DNA from: Nomia melanderi
Lineage: Eukaryota > Arthropoda > Insecta > Hymenoptera > Halictidae
DNA: 64,000 nucleotides
Reading direction: 5' to 3'
Assembly (NCBI RefSeq): GCF_051020985.1
Contig: NW_027475138.1
Location: 4,154,001-4,218,000, forward strand
The translations under genes and the position numbers were made by a program. Under the pieces are notes generated by a model. That model did no database searches. It was not told the DNA's origin and was given only the letters and a program-made list of their open reading frames with translations. Shown here one piece after another: positions 48,801-61,440 of the stretch; within the stretch, counting starts at the first letter, position 1; each line of letters begins with the position of its first letter.

Positions 48801-50130
48801 TGAATTATCTGCAGGGGGCCCTGGCGCATGAATCTGTGCAGCGGGAACGACCTCGGACCACCAGGGGCCGAGAAAACGACCGTCTCATGGGGCCGGACAC
48901 TCAGGGTCAGTGAAAAATCCAATATATATCTGCTGATATCTCGGGTGCTATTACAGATAGCGCAATAAATCAAAGTGCATTGTCTGTAGGAGGCCCTGGC
49001 GCATGAACCTGTGCAGCGGGAACGACCTCGGACCACCAGGGCCCGAGAAAACGACCGTCTCATGGGGCCGGACGCTCAGGGTCAGTGAAAAATCCAATAT
49101 ATATCTGGTGATATCTCGGGTGCTATTACAGATAGCGCAATAAATCAAAGTGAATTATCTGCAGGAGGCCCTGGCGCATGAATCTGTGCAGCGGGAACGT
49201 CCTCGGACCCCCAGGGGCCGAGACAACCACCGTCTCATGGGGCCGGACACTCATGGTCAGTGAAAAATCCAATATATATCTGGTGATATCTCGGGTGCTA
49301 TTACAGATAGCGCAATAAATCAAAGTGCATTGTCTGTAGGAGGCCCTGGCGGATGAATCTGTGCAGCGGGAACGACCTCGGACCACCAGGGGCCGAGAAA
49401 ACCACAGTCTCATGGGGCCGGACACTCAGGGTCAGGGGAAAATCCAGTATATATCTGGTGATATCTCGGGTGCTATTAGAGATAGCGCAATAAACCAAAG
49501 TGAATTATCTGCAGGATGCCCTGGCGCATGAATCTGTGCAGCGGGAACGATCTCGGACCATCAGGGGCCGAGACATCCAGCGTCTCATGGGGCCGGACAC
49601 TCAGGGTCAGGGAAAAATCCAATATATATCTGGTGATATCTCGGGTGCTATTAGAGATAGCGCAATAAACGAAAGTGAATTATCAGCAGGAGGCCCTGGC
49701 GCATGAATCTGTGCAGCGGGAACGAGCGCGGACCACCAGGGGCCGAGAAAACCACAGTCTCATGGGGCCGGACACTCAGGGTCAGGGAAAAATCCAATAT
49801 ATATCTGGTGATATCTCGGGTGCTATTAGAGATAGCGCAATAAACCAAAGTGAGTTATCTGCAGGAGGCCCTGGCGCATGAATCTGTGCAACGGGAACGA
49901 CCTCGGACCACCAGGGGCCGAGAAAACCACAGTCTCATGGGGCCGGACACTCAGGGTCAGGGGAAAATCCAATATATATGTGGTGATATCTCGGGTGCTA
50001 TTACAGATAGCGCAATAAATCAAAGTGCATTGTCTGTAGGAGACCCTGGCGCATGAATCTGTGCAGCGGGAACGACCGCGGACCACCAGGGGCCGAGAAA
50101 ACCACAGTCTCATGGGGCCGGACACTCAGG
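45871..50130 (+). repeat. Mosaic with a 2800-bp-spaced copy
   Basis: Units near 45650-46300 reappear at 48450-49100, offset 2800 bp (16 units). They include GCAGGGGGCCC and the unit with CCAGGGCCCGAG. Units near 47740-47950 resemble 43370-43575. Two unusual units at 46731-46990 are listed separately. Confidence 0.65.
46731..46990 (+). repeat. Two units of the right-edge subfamily
   Basis: These units read CTGTCCAGCGGGATCGACC, GGACCAAGAGGGACCGAG and CCGGACTGTCAGGGTCA. One has CCATTGACACATGGGG. The GGGATCGACC and GGACTGTCAGG variants are otherwise typical of 62.5-64 kb, with a lone GGACTGTCAGG near 26146. Their presence here indicates transfer from, or shared descent with, the diverged units at the right of the window. 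Confidence 0.7.
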
Positions 50131-51115
50131 GTCAGGGGAAAATCCAATATATATCTGGTGATATCTCGGGTGCTATTACAGATAGAGCAATAAATCAAAG
50201 TGCATTGTCTGTAGGAGGCCCTGGCGCATGAATGTGTGCAACGGGAACGACCCCGGACCACCAGGGGCCGAGAAAACCACAGTCTCATGGGGCCGGACAC
50301 TCAGGGTCAGGGGAAAATCCAATATAGATCTGGTGATATCTCGGGTGCTATTACAGATAGCGCAATAAATCAAAGTGCATTGTCTGTAGGAGGCCCTGGC
50401 GCATGAATCTGTGCAGCGGGAACGACCTCGGACCACCAGGGGCCGAGAAAAGCACAGTCTCATGGGGCCGGACTCTCAGGGTCAGGGTAAAATCCAATAT
50501 ATATCTGGTGATAACTCGGGTGCTATTATAGATAGCGCAATAAACCAAAGTGAATTATCTGCAGGAGGCCCTGGCGCATGAATCTGTGCAACGGGAACGA
50601 CCCCGGACCACCAGGGGCCGCGAAAACCACAGTCTCATGGGGCCGGACACTCAAGGTCAGGGGAAAATCCAATATATATCTGGTGATATCTCGGGTGCTA
50701 TTACAGATAGAGCAATAAATCAAAGTGCATTGTCTGTAGGAGGCCCTGGCGCATGAATGTGTGCAACGGGAACGACCCCGGACCACCAGGGGCCGAGAAA
50801 ACCACAGTCTCATGGGGCCGGACACTCAGGGTCAGGGGAAAATCCAATATAGATCTGGTGATATCTCGGGTGCTATTACAGATAGCGCAATAAATCAAAG
50901 TGCATTGTCTGTAGGAGGCCCTGGCGCATGAATCTGTGCAGCGGGAACGACCTCGGACCACCAGGGGCCGAGAAAAGCACAGTCTCATGGGGCCGGACTC
51001 TCAGGGTCAGGGTAAAATCCAATATATATCTGGTGATAACTCGGGTGCTATTATAGATAGCGCAATAAACCAAAGTGAATTATCTGCAGGAGGCCCTGGC
51101 GCATGAATCTGTGCA
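50131..51115 (+). repeat. 3-unit tandem repeat (525 bp, about 1.9 copies)
   Basis: Bases 50131-50590 match 50656-51115 at an offset of 525 bp. Shared markers are CAGATAGAGCAATAAATC, GAATGTGTGCAACGGGAACG, AATATAGATCTGG, GGACTCTCAGGG and TGATAACTCGGG. I saw no difference between the copies in the stretches compared. Confidence 0.8.
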
Positions 51116-52457
51116 GCGGGAACGACCTCGGACCACCAGGGGCCGAGAAAACGACCGTCTCATGGGGCCGGACACTCAGGGTCAGTGAAAAATCCAATAT
51201 ATATCTGGTGATATCTCGGGTGCTATTAGAGATAGCGCAATAAACCAAAGTGAATTGTCTGCAGGAGGCCCTGGCGCATGAATCTGTGCAGCGGGAACGA
51301 TCTCGGACCATCAGGGGCCGAGACATCCACCGTCTCATGGGGCCGGACACTCAGGGTCAGGGAAAAATCCAATATATATCTGGTGATATCTCGGGTGCTA
51401 TTACAGATAGCGCAATAAATCAAAGTGCATTGTCTGTAGGGGGCCCTGGCGCATGAATCTGTGCAGCGGGAACGACCTCGGACCACCAGGGGCCGAGAAA
51501 ACCACAGTCTCATGGGGCCGGACACTCAGGGTCAGGGGAAAATCCAATATATATCTGGTGATATCTCGGGTGCTATTACAGATAGAGCAATAAATCAAAG
51601 TGCATTGTCTGTAGGAGGCCCTGGCGCATGAACCTGTGCAGCGGGAACGACCTCGGACCACCAGGGGCCGAGAAAACCACAGTCTCATGGGGCCGGACGC
51701 TCAGGGTCAGTGAAAAATCCAATATATATCTGGTGATATCTCGGGTGCTATTAGAGATAGCGCAATAAACCAAAGTGAATTATCTGCAGGAGGCCCTGGC
51801 GCATGAATCTGTGCAACGGGAACGACCCCGGACCACCAGGGGCCGCGAAAACCACAGTCTCATGGGGCCGGACACTCAAGGTCAGGGGAAAATCCAATAT
51901 AGATCTGGTGATATCTCGGGTGCTATTACAGATAGCGCAATAAACCAAAGTGAATTATCTGCAGGAGGCCCTTGCGCATGAATCTGTGCAACGGGAACGT
52001 CCTCGGACCACCAGGGGCCGAGAAAACCACAGTCTCATGGGGCCGGACACTCAGGGTCAGGGGAAAATCCAATATAGATCTGGTGATATCTCGGCTGCTA
52101 TTACAGATAGCGCAATAAATCAAAGTGCATTACCTGTAGGAGGCCCTGGCGCATGAATCTGTGCAGCGGGAACGTCCTCGGACCTCCAGGGGCCGAGACA
52201 ACGATCGTCTCATGGGGCCGGACACTCAGGGTCAGGGTAAAATCCAATATATATCTGGTGATGTCTCGGGTGCTATTAGAGATAGCGCAATAAACCAAAG
52301 TGAATTATCTGCAGGAGTCCCTGGCGCATGAATCTGTGCAACGGGAACGACCTAGGACCACCAGGGGCCGAGAAAACCACAGTCTCATGGGGTCGGACAC
52401 TCAGGGTCAGGGGAAAATCCAATATAGATCTGGTGATATCTCGGGTGCTATAACAGA
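51116..52457 (+). repeat. Mosaic of GATCTGG and CATCCACCG units
   Basis: Units with AATATAGATCTGG recur at 51900, 52075 and 52430. A unit with GATCTCGGACCATCAGG and GAGACATCCACC near 51300 matches units near 31180 and 34680. No colinear block longer than about three units is evident. Confidence 0.6.
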
Positions 52458-53502
52458 TAGCGCAATAAACCAAAGTGAATTATCTGCAGGAGGCCCTGGC
52501 GCATGAATCTGTGCAACGGGAACGACCTCGGACCACCAGGGGCCGAGAAAACCACAGTCTCATGGGGCCGGACACTCAGGGTCAGGGGAAAATCCAATAT
52601 AGATCTGGTGATATCTCGGGCGCTATTACAGATAGCACAATAAATCAAAGTGCATTACCTGTAGGAGGCCCTGGCGCATGAATCTGTGCAGCGGGGACGT
52701 CCTCGGACCGCCAGGGGCCAAGACAACGACCGTCTCATGGGGCCGGACACTCAGGGTCAGGGTAAAATCCAATATATATCTGGTGATATGTCGGGTGCTA
52801 TTACAGATATCGTAATAAATCAAAGTGCATTGTCTGTAGGAGGTCCTGGCGCATGAATCTGTGCAGCGGGAACGACCTCGGACCACCAGGGGCCGAGAAA
52901 AGCACAGTCTCATGGGGCCGGACACTCAGGGTCAGGGTAAAATCCAATATATATCTGGTGATATCTCGGGTGCTATTAGAGATAGCGCAATAAACCAAAG
53001 TGAATTATCTGCAGGAGGCCCTGGCGCATGAATCTGTGCAGCGGGAACGACCTCGGACCACCAGGGGCCGAGAAAACGACCGTCTCATGGGGCCGGACAC
53101 TCAGGGTCAGTGAAAAATCCAATATATATCTGCTGATATCTCGGGTGCTATTACAGATAGCGCAATAAATCAAAGTGCATTGTCTGTAGGAGGCCCTGCC
53201 GCATGAATCTGTGCAGCGGGTACGACCTCGGACCACCAGGGGCCGAAAAAACCACAGTCTCATGGGGCCGGACACTCAGGGTCAGGGTAAAATCCAATAT
53301 ATATCTGGTGATATCTCGGGTGCTATTACAGATAGCGCAATAAATCAAAGTGCATTGTCTGTAGGAGGCCCTGGCGCATGAATCTGTGCAGCGGGAACGA
53401 CCTCGGACCACCAGGGGCCGAGAAAACGACCGCCTCATGGGGCCGGACCCTCAGGGTCAGTGAAAAATCCAATATATATCTGGTGATATCTCGGGTGCTA
53501 TT
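52458..53502 (+). repeat. 6-unit segment, first copy of a 2275-bp repeat
   Basis: The segment matches 54733-55777 at an offset of 2275 bp, with roughly half a dozen substitutions. These include ATATCGTAATAAATC versus ATATCGCAATAAATC near 52811 and GTAGGAGG versus GTAGAAGG near 53190. The pair is about 99% identical by eye. Confidence 0.8.
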
Positions 53503-54732
53503 AGAGACAGCGCAATAAACCAAAGTGAATTATCCGCAGGGGGCCCTGGCGCATGAATCTGTGCAACGGGAACGACCTCGGACCACCAGGGGCCGAGAAA
53601 ACCACAGTCTCATGGGGCCGGACACTCAGGGTCAGGGGAAAACCCAATATATATCTGGTGATATCTCGGGTGCTATTAGAGATAGCGCAATAAATCAATG
53701 TGCATTGTCTGTAGGAGGCCCTGGCGCATGAATCCGTGCAGCGGGAACGACCTCGCAACACCAGGGACCGAGAAAACCACCGTCTCATGGGGCCGGACAC
53801 TCAGGGTCAGTGAAAAATCCAATATATATGTGGTGATATCTCGGGTGCTATTACAGATAGCGCAATAAATCAAAGTGCATTGTCTGTAGGAGACCCTGGC
53901 GCATGAACCTGTGCAGCGGGAACGACCTCGGACAACCAGGGGCCGAGAAAACGACCGTCTCATGGGGCCGGACGCTCAGGGTCAGTGAAAAATCCAATAT
54001 ATATCTGGTGATATCTCGGGTGCTATTGGAGATAGCGCAATAAACCAAAGAGAATTATCTGCAGGAGGCCCTGGCGCATGAATCTGTGCAACGGGAACGA
54101 CCTCGGACCACCAGGGGCCGAGAAAACCACAGTCTCATGGGGCCGGACACTCAGGGTCAGGGGAAAATCCAATATATATCTGGTGATATCTCGGGTGCTA
54201 TTAGAGATAGCGCAATAAATCAATGTGCATTGTCTGTAGGAGGCCCTGGCGCATGAATCTGTGCAGCGGGAACGACCTCGGAACACCAGGGACCGAGAAA
54301 ACCACCGTCTCATGGGGCCGGACACTCAGGGTCAGTGAAAAATCCAATATATATGTGGTGATATCTCGGGTGCTATTACAGATAGCGCAATAAATCAAAG
54401 TGCATTGTCTGTAGGAGACCCTGGCGCATGAACCTGTGCAGCGGGAACGACCTCGGACCACCAGGGGCCGAGAAAACGACCGTCTCATGGGGCCGGACGC
54501 TCAGGGTCAGTGAAAAATCCAATATATATCTGGTGATATCTCGGGTGCTATTGGAGATAGCGCAATAAACCAAAGAGAATTATCTGCAGGAGGCCCTGGC
54601 GCATGAATCTGTGCAACGGGAACGACCTCGGACCACCAGGGGCCGAGAAAACCACAGTCTCATGGGGCCGGACACTCAGGGTCAGGGGAAAATCCAATAT
54701 ATATCTGGTGATATGTCGGGGGCTATTAGAGA
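53503..54732 (+). repeat. Nested 525-bp repeats with a 2625-bp partner
   Basis: The units at 53680-54050 recur at 54205-54575 (offset 525). Units from about 53391 to 54050 recur at 56016-56675 (offset 2625). Markers are GGAACACCAGGGACCGAG, ATGTGGTGATATC and CAAAGAGAATTATC. Neighbouring segments have thus been copied at different offsets. Confidence 0.7.
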
Positions 54733-55777
54733 TAGCGCAATAAACCAAAGTGAATTATCTGCAGGAGGCCCTGGCGCATGAATCTGTGCAGCGGGAACGA
54801 CCTCGGACCACCAGGGGCCGAGAAAACCACAGTCTCATGGGGCCGGACATTCAGGGTCAGGGGAAAATCCAATATAGATCTGGTGATATCTCGGGCGCTA
54901 TTACAGATAGCACAATAAATCAAAGTGCATTACCTGTAGGAGGCCCTGGCGCATGAATCTGTGCAGCGGGGACGTCCTCGGACCGCCAGGGGCCAAGACA
55001 ACGACCGTCTCATGGGGCCGGACACTCAGGGTCAGGGTAAAATCCAATATATATCTGGTGATATGTCGGGTGCTATTACAGATATCGCAATAAATCAAAG
55101 TGCATTGTCTGTAGGAGGTCCTGGCGCATGAATCTGTGCAGCGGGAACGACCTCGGACCACCAGGGGCCGAGAAAAGCACAGTCTCATGGGGCCGGACAC
55201 TCAGGGTCAGGGGAAAATCCAATATATATCTGGTGATATCTCGGGTGCTATTAGAGATAGCGCAATAAACCAAAGTGAATTATCTGCAGGAGGCCCTGGC
55301 GCATGAATCTGTGCAGCGGGAACGACCTCGGACCACCAGGGGCCGAGAAAACGACCGTCTCATGGGGCCGGACACTCAGGGTCAGTGAAAAATCCAATAT
55401 ATATCTGCTGATATCTCGGGTGCTATTACAGATAGCGCAATAAATCAAAGTGCATTGTCTGTAGAAGGCCCTGCCGCATGAATCTGTGCAGCGGGTACGA
55501 CCTCGGACCACCAGGGGCCGAAAAAACCACAGTCTCATGGGGCCGGACACTCAGGGTCAGGGTAAAATCCAATATATATCTGGTGATATCTCGGGTGCTA
55601 TTACAGATAGCGCAATAAATCAAAGTGCATTGTCTGTAGGAGGCCCTGGCGCATGAATCTGTGCAGCGGGAACGACCTCGGACCACCAGGGGCCGAGAAA
55701 ACGACCGCCTCATGGGGCCGGACCCTCAGGGTCAGTGAAAAATCCAATATATATCTGGTGATATCTCGGGTGCTATT
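54733..55777 (+). repeat. 6-unit segment, second copy of the 2275-bp repeat
   Basis: This is the partner of 52458-53502. Homology ends where this copy reads TTGGAGATAGCGC and the first reads TTAGAGACAGCGC. Confidence 0.8.
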
Positions 55778-57850
55778 GGAGATAGCGCAATAAACCAAAG
55801 AGAATTATCTGCAGGAGGCCCTGGCGCATGAATCTGTGCAACGGGAACGACCTCGGGCCACCAGGGGCCGAGAAAACCACAGTCTCATGGGGCCGGACAC
55901 TCAGGGTCAGGGGAAAATCCAATATATATCTGGTGATATGTCGGGTGCTATTAGAGATAGCGCAATAAACCAAAGTGAATTATCTGCAGGAGGCCCTGGC
56001 GCATGAATCTGTGCAGCGGGAACGACCTCGGACCACCAGGGGCCGAGAAAACGACCGCCTCATGGGGCCGGACCCTCAGGGTCAGTGAAAAATCCAATAT
56101 ATATCTGGTGATATCTCGGGTGCTATTAGAGACAGCGCAATAAACCAAAGTGAATTATCCGCAGGGGGCCCTGGCGCATGAATCTGTGCAACGGGAACGA
56201 CCTCGGACCACCAGGGGCCGAGAAAACCACAGTCTCATGGGGCCGGACACTCAGGGTCAGGGGAAAATCCAATATATATCTGGTGATATCTCGGGTGCTA
56301 TTAGAGATAGCGCAATAAATCAATGTGCATTGTCTGTAGGAGGCCCTGGCGCATGAATCTGTGCAGCGGGAACGACCTCGGAACACCAGGGACCGAGAAA
56401 ACCACCGTCTCATGGGGCCGGACACTCAGGGTCAGTGAAAAATCCAATATATATGTGGTGATATCTCGGGTGCTATTACAGATAGCGCAATAAATCAAAG
56501 TGCATTGTCTGTAGGAGACCCTGGCGCATGAACCTGTGCAGCGGGAACGACCTCGGCCAACCAGGGGCCGAGAAAACGACCGTCTCATGGGGCCGGACGC
56601 TCAGGGTCAGTGAAAAATCCAATATATATCTGGTGATATCTCGGGTGCTATTGGAGATAGCGCAATAGACCAAAGAGAATTATCTGCAGGAGGCCCTGGC
56701 GCACGAATCTGTGCAACGGGACGACCTCGGACCACCAGGGGCCGAGAAAACCACAGTCTCATGGGGCCGGACACTCAGGGTCAGGGGAAAATCCAATATA
56801 TATCTGGTGATATGTCGGGTGCTATTAGAGATAGCGCAATAAACCAAAGTGAATTATCTGCAGGAGGCCCTGGCGCATGAATCTGTGCAGCGGGAACGAC
56901 CTCGGACCACCAGGGGACGAGAAAACCACAGTCTCATGGGGCCGGACACTCAGGGTCAGGGGAAAATCCAATATATATCTGGTGATATCTCGGGTGCTAT
57001 TAGAGATAGCGCAATAAACCAAAGTGAATTATCTGCAGGAGGCCCTGGCGCATGAATCTGTGCAGCGGGAACGACCTCGGATCACCAGGGGCCGAGAAAA
57101 CTACCGTCTCATGGGGCCGGATACTCAGGGTCAGGGGAAAATCCAATATATATCTGGTGATATCTCGGGTGCTATTACAGATAGCGCAATAAATCAAAGT
57201 GCATTGTCTGTAGGAGGCCCTGGCGCATGAATCTGTGCAGCGGGAACGACCTCGGACCACCAGGGGCCGAGAAAACCACAGTCTCATGGGGCCGGACACT
57301 CAGGGTCAGGGGAAAATCCAATATATATCTGGTGATAACTCCGGTGCTATTAGAGATAGCGCAATAAACCAAAGTGAATTATCTGCAGGAGGCCCTGGCG
57401 CATGATTCTGTGCAGCGGGAACGACCTCGGACCACCAGGGGCCGAGAAAACTACCGTCTCATGGGGCCGGTCACTCAGGGTCAGTGAAAAATCCAGTATA
57501 TATCTGCTGATATCTCGGGTGCTATTAGAGATAGCGCAATAGACCAAAGTGAATTATCTGCAGGAGGCCCTGGCGCATGAATCTGTGCAACGGGAACGAC
57601 CTCGGACCACCAGGGGCCGAGAAAACCACAGTCTCATGGGGCCGGACACTCAGGGTCAGGGGAAAATCCAATATATATCTGGTGATATCTCGGGTGCTAT
57701 TAGAGATAGCGCAATAAATCAATGTGCATTGTCTGTAGGAGGCCCTGGCGCATGAATCTGTGCAGCGGGAACGACCTCGGAACACCAGGGACCGAGAAAA
57801 CCACCGTCTCATGGGGCCGGACACTCAGGGTCAGTGAAAAATCCAATATA
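55778..57850 (+). repeat. 2625-bp repeat partners and one short unit
   Basis: Bases about 56016-56675 repeat 53391-54050. Bases about 56850-57550 recur at 59475-60175, also at 2625 bp. A one-base loss in CAACGGGACGACC near 56720 makes a 174-bp unit and ends the indel-free run that began near 38.9 kb. Confidence 0.7.
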
Positions 57851-58530
57851 TATCTGGTGATATCTTGGGTGCTATTAGAGATAGCGTAATAAACCAAAGT
57901 GAATTATCGGCAGGAGGCCCTGGCGCAAGAATCTGTGCAGCGGGAACGACCTCGGACCACCAGGGGCCGAGACAACAACCGTCTCATGGGGCCGGACACT
58001 CAGGGTCAGGGAAAAATCCAATATATATCTGGTGATATCTTGGGTGCTATTAGAGATAGCGCAATAAACCAAAGTGAGTTATCTGCAGGAGGCCCTGGCG
58101 CCTGAAGCTGGGCAGCGGGAACGACCTCGGACCACCAGGGGCCGAGAAAAGCACAGTCTCATGGGGCCGCACACTCAGGGTCAGTGAAAAATCCAATATA
58201 TATCTGGTGATATCTCGGGTGCCATTACAGATAGCGCAATAAATCGAAGTGCATTGTCTGTAGGAGGCCCTGGCGCATGAATCTGTGCAGCGGGAACGAC
58301 CTCGGACCACCAAGGGCCGATAAAACTACAGTCTCATGCGGCCGGACACTCAGGGTCTGGGGAAAATCCAATATATATCTGGTGATATCTCCGGTCCTAT
58401 TACAGATAGCGAAATAAACCAAGGTGAATTATCTGCAGGAGGCCCTGGCGCATGAATCTGTGCAACGGGAACGACCTCGGACCACCAGGGGCCGAGAAAA
58501 CGACAGTCTCAAGGGGCCGGACACTCAGGG
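57851..58530 (+). repeat. Patchwork of rare variants from distant parts of the array
   Basis: Four successive pieces carry rare variants otherwise seen far away. TATCTTGGG, GCGCAAGAATC and GACAACAACC match 9045-9160. GAGTTATCTG with GCGCCTGAAGCTGGGC matches 39530-39562. CGATAAAACTACAG, CATGCGGCC and TCTCCGGTCC match about 32420-32500. CAAGGTGAATTATC with GACAGTCTCAAGGGGCC matches about 33222-33320. The last two pieces are joined as if four units had been deleted between their sources. Confidence 0.7.
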
Positions 58531-61440
58531 TCAGGGGAAAATCCAATATATATCTGGTGATAACTCCGGTGCTATTAGAGATAGCGCAATAAACCAAAGT
58601 GAATTATCTGCAGGAGGCCCTGGCGCATGATTCTGTGCAGCGGGAACGACCTCGGACCACCAGGGGCCGAGAAAACTACCGTCTCATGGGGCCGGTCACT
58701 CAGGGTCAGTGAAAAATCCAGTATATATCTGCTGATATCTCGGGTGCTATTAGAGATAGCGCAATAGACCAAAGTGAATTATCTGCAGGAGGCCCTGGCG
58801 CATGAATCTGTGCAACGGGAACGACCTCGGACCACCAGGGGCCGAGAAAACCACAGTCTCATGGGGCCGGACACTCAGGGTCAGGGGAAAATCCAATATA
58901 TATCTGGTGATATCTCGGGTGCTATTAGAGATAGCGCAATAAATCAATGTGCATTGTCTGTAGGAGGCCCTGGCGCATGAATCTGTGCAGCGGGAACGAC
59001 CTCGGAACACCAGGGACCGAGAAAACCACCGTCTCATGGGGCCGGACACTCAGGGTCAGTGAAAAATCCAATATATATGTGGTGATATCTCGGGTGCTAT
59101 TACAGATAGCGCAATAAATCAAAGTGCATTGTCTGTAGGAGACCCTGGCGCATGAACCTGTGCAGCGGGAACGACCTCGGACCACCAGGGGCCGAGAAAA
59201 CGACCGTCTCATGTGGCCGGATGCTCAGGGTCAGTGAAAAATCCAATATATATCTGGTGATATCTCGGGTGCTATTGGAGATAGCGCAATAAACCAAAGA
59301 GAATTATCTGCAGGAGGCCCTGGCGCATGAATCTGTGCAACGGGAACGACCTCGGACCACCAGGGGCCGAGAAAACCACAGTCTCATGGGGCCGGACACT
59401 CAGGGTCAGGGGAAAATCCAATATATATCTGGTGATATGTCGGGTGCTATTAGAGATAGCGCAATAAACCAAAGTGAATTATCTGCAGGAGGCCCTGGCG
59501 CATGAATCTGTGCAGCGGGAACGACCTCGGACCACCAGGGGCCGAGAAAACCACAGTCTCATGGGGCCGGACACTCAGGGTCAGGGGAAAATCCAATATA
59601 TATCTGGTGATATCTCGGGTGCTATTAGAGATAGCGCAATAAACCAAAGTGAATTATCTGCAGGAGGCCCTGGCGCATGAATCTGTGCAGCGGGAACGAC
59701 CTCGGATCACCAGGGGCCGAGAAAACTACCGTCTCATGGGGCCGGATACTCAGGGTCAGGGGAAAATCCAATATATATCTGGTGATATCTCGGGTGCTAT
59801 TACAGATAGCGCAATAAATCAAAGTGCATTGTCTGTAGGAGGCCCTGGCGCATGAATCTGTGCAGCGGGACCGACCTCGGACCACCAGGGGCCGAGAAAA
59901 CCACAGTCTCATGGGGCCGGACACTCAGGGTCAGGGGAAAATCCAATATATATCTGGTGATAACTCGGGTGCTATTAGAGATAGCGCAATAAACCAAAGT
60001 GAATTATCTGCAGGAGGCCCTGGCGCATGATTCTGTGCAGCGGGAACGACCTCGGACCACCAGGGGCCGAGAAAACTACCGTCTCATGGGGCCGGTCACT
60101 CAGGGTCAGTGAAAAATCCAATATATATCTGCTGATATCTCGGGTGCTATTAGAGATAGCGCAATAGACCAAAGTGAATTATCTGCAGGAGGCCCTGGCG
60201 CATGAATCTGTGCAACGGGAACGACCTCGGACCACCAGGGGCCGAGAAAACCACAGTCTCATGGGGCCGGACACTCAGGGTCAGGGGAAAATCCAATATA
60301 TATCTGGTGATATCTCGGGTGCTATTAGAGATAGCGCAATAAACCAAAGTGAATTATCTGCAGGAGGCCCTGGCGCATGAATCTGTGCAGCGGGAACGAC
60401 CTCGGATCACCAGGGGCCGAGAAAACTACCGTCTCATGGGGCCGGATACTCAGGGTCAGGGGAAAATCCAATATATATCTGGTGATATCTCGGGTGCTAT
60501 TACAGATAGCGCAATAAATCAAAGTGCATTGTCTGTAGGAGGCCCTGGCGCATGAATCTGTGCAGCGGGAACGACCTCGGACCACTAGGGGCCGAGAAAA
60601 CCACAGTCTCATGGGGCCGGACACTCAGGGTCAGGGGAAAATCCAATATATATCTGGTGATAACTCCGGTGCTATTAGAGATAGCGCAATAAACCAAAGT
60701 GAATTATCTGCAGGAGGCCCTGGCGCATGATTCTGTGCAGCGGGAACGACCTCGGACCACCAGGGGCCGAGAAAACTACCGTCTCATGGGGCCGGTCACT
60801 CAGGGTCAGTGAAAAATCCAGTATATATCTGCTGATATCTCGGGTGCTATTAGAGATAGCGCAATAGACCAAAGTGAATTATCTGCAGGAGGCCCTGGCG
60901 CATGAATCTGTGCAACGGGAACGACCTCGGACCACCAGGGGCCGAGAAAACCACAGTCTCATGGGGCCGGACACTCAGGGTCAGGGGAAAATCCAATATA
61001 TATCTGGTGATATCTCGGGTGCTATTAGAGATAGCGCAATAAATCAATGTGCATTGTCTGTAGGAGGCCCTGGCGCATGAATCTGTGCAGCGGGAACGAC
61101 CTCGGAACACCAGGGACCGAGAAAACCACCGTCTCATGGGGCCGGACACTCAGGGTCAGTGAAAAATCCAATATATATGTGGTGATATCTCGGGTGCTAT
61201 TACAGATAGCGCAATAAATCAAAGTGCATTGTCTGTAGGAGACCCTGGCGCATGAACCTGTGCAGCGGGAACGACCTCGGACCACCAGGGGCCGAGAAAA
61301 CGACCGTCTCATGGGGCCGGATGCTCAGGGTCAGTGAAAAATCCAATATATATCTGGTGATATCTCGGGTGCTATTGGAGATAGCGCAATAAACCAAAGA
61401 GAATTATCTGCAGGAGGCCCTGGCGCATGAATCTGTGCAA
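58531..61440 (+). repeat. Nested 700, 1225 and 2100-bp repeats
   Basis: Bases 59512-60347 match 60212-61047 at an offset of 700 bp (four units). Bases about 57360-57830 match 58585-59055 (1225 bp). Bases about 58930-59440 match 61030-61540 (2100 bp). Markers are TGATAACTC(C/G)GG, CATGATTCTGTGC, GCAATAGACC and GGATGCTCAGGG. Substitutions are few. Confidence 0.75.
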
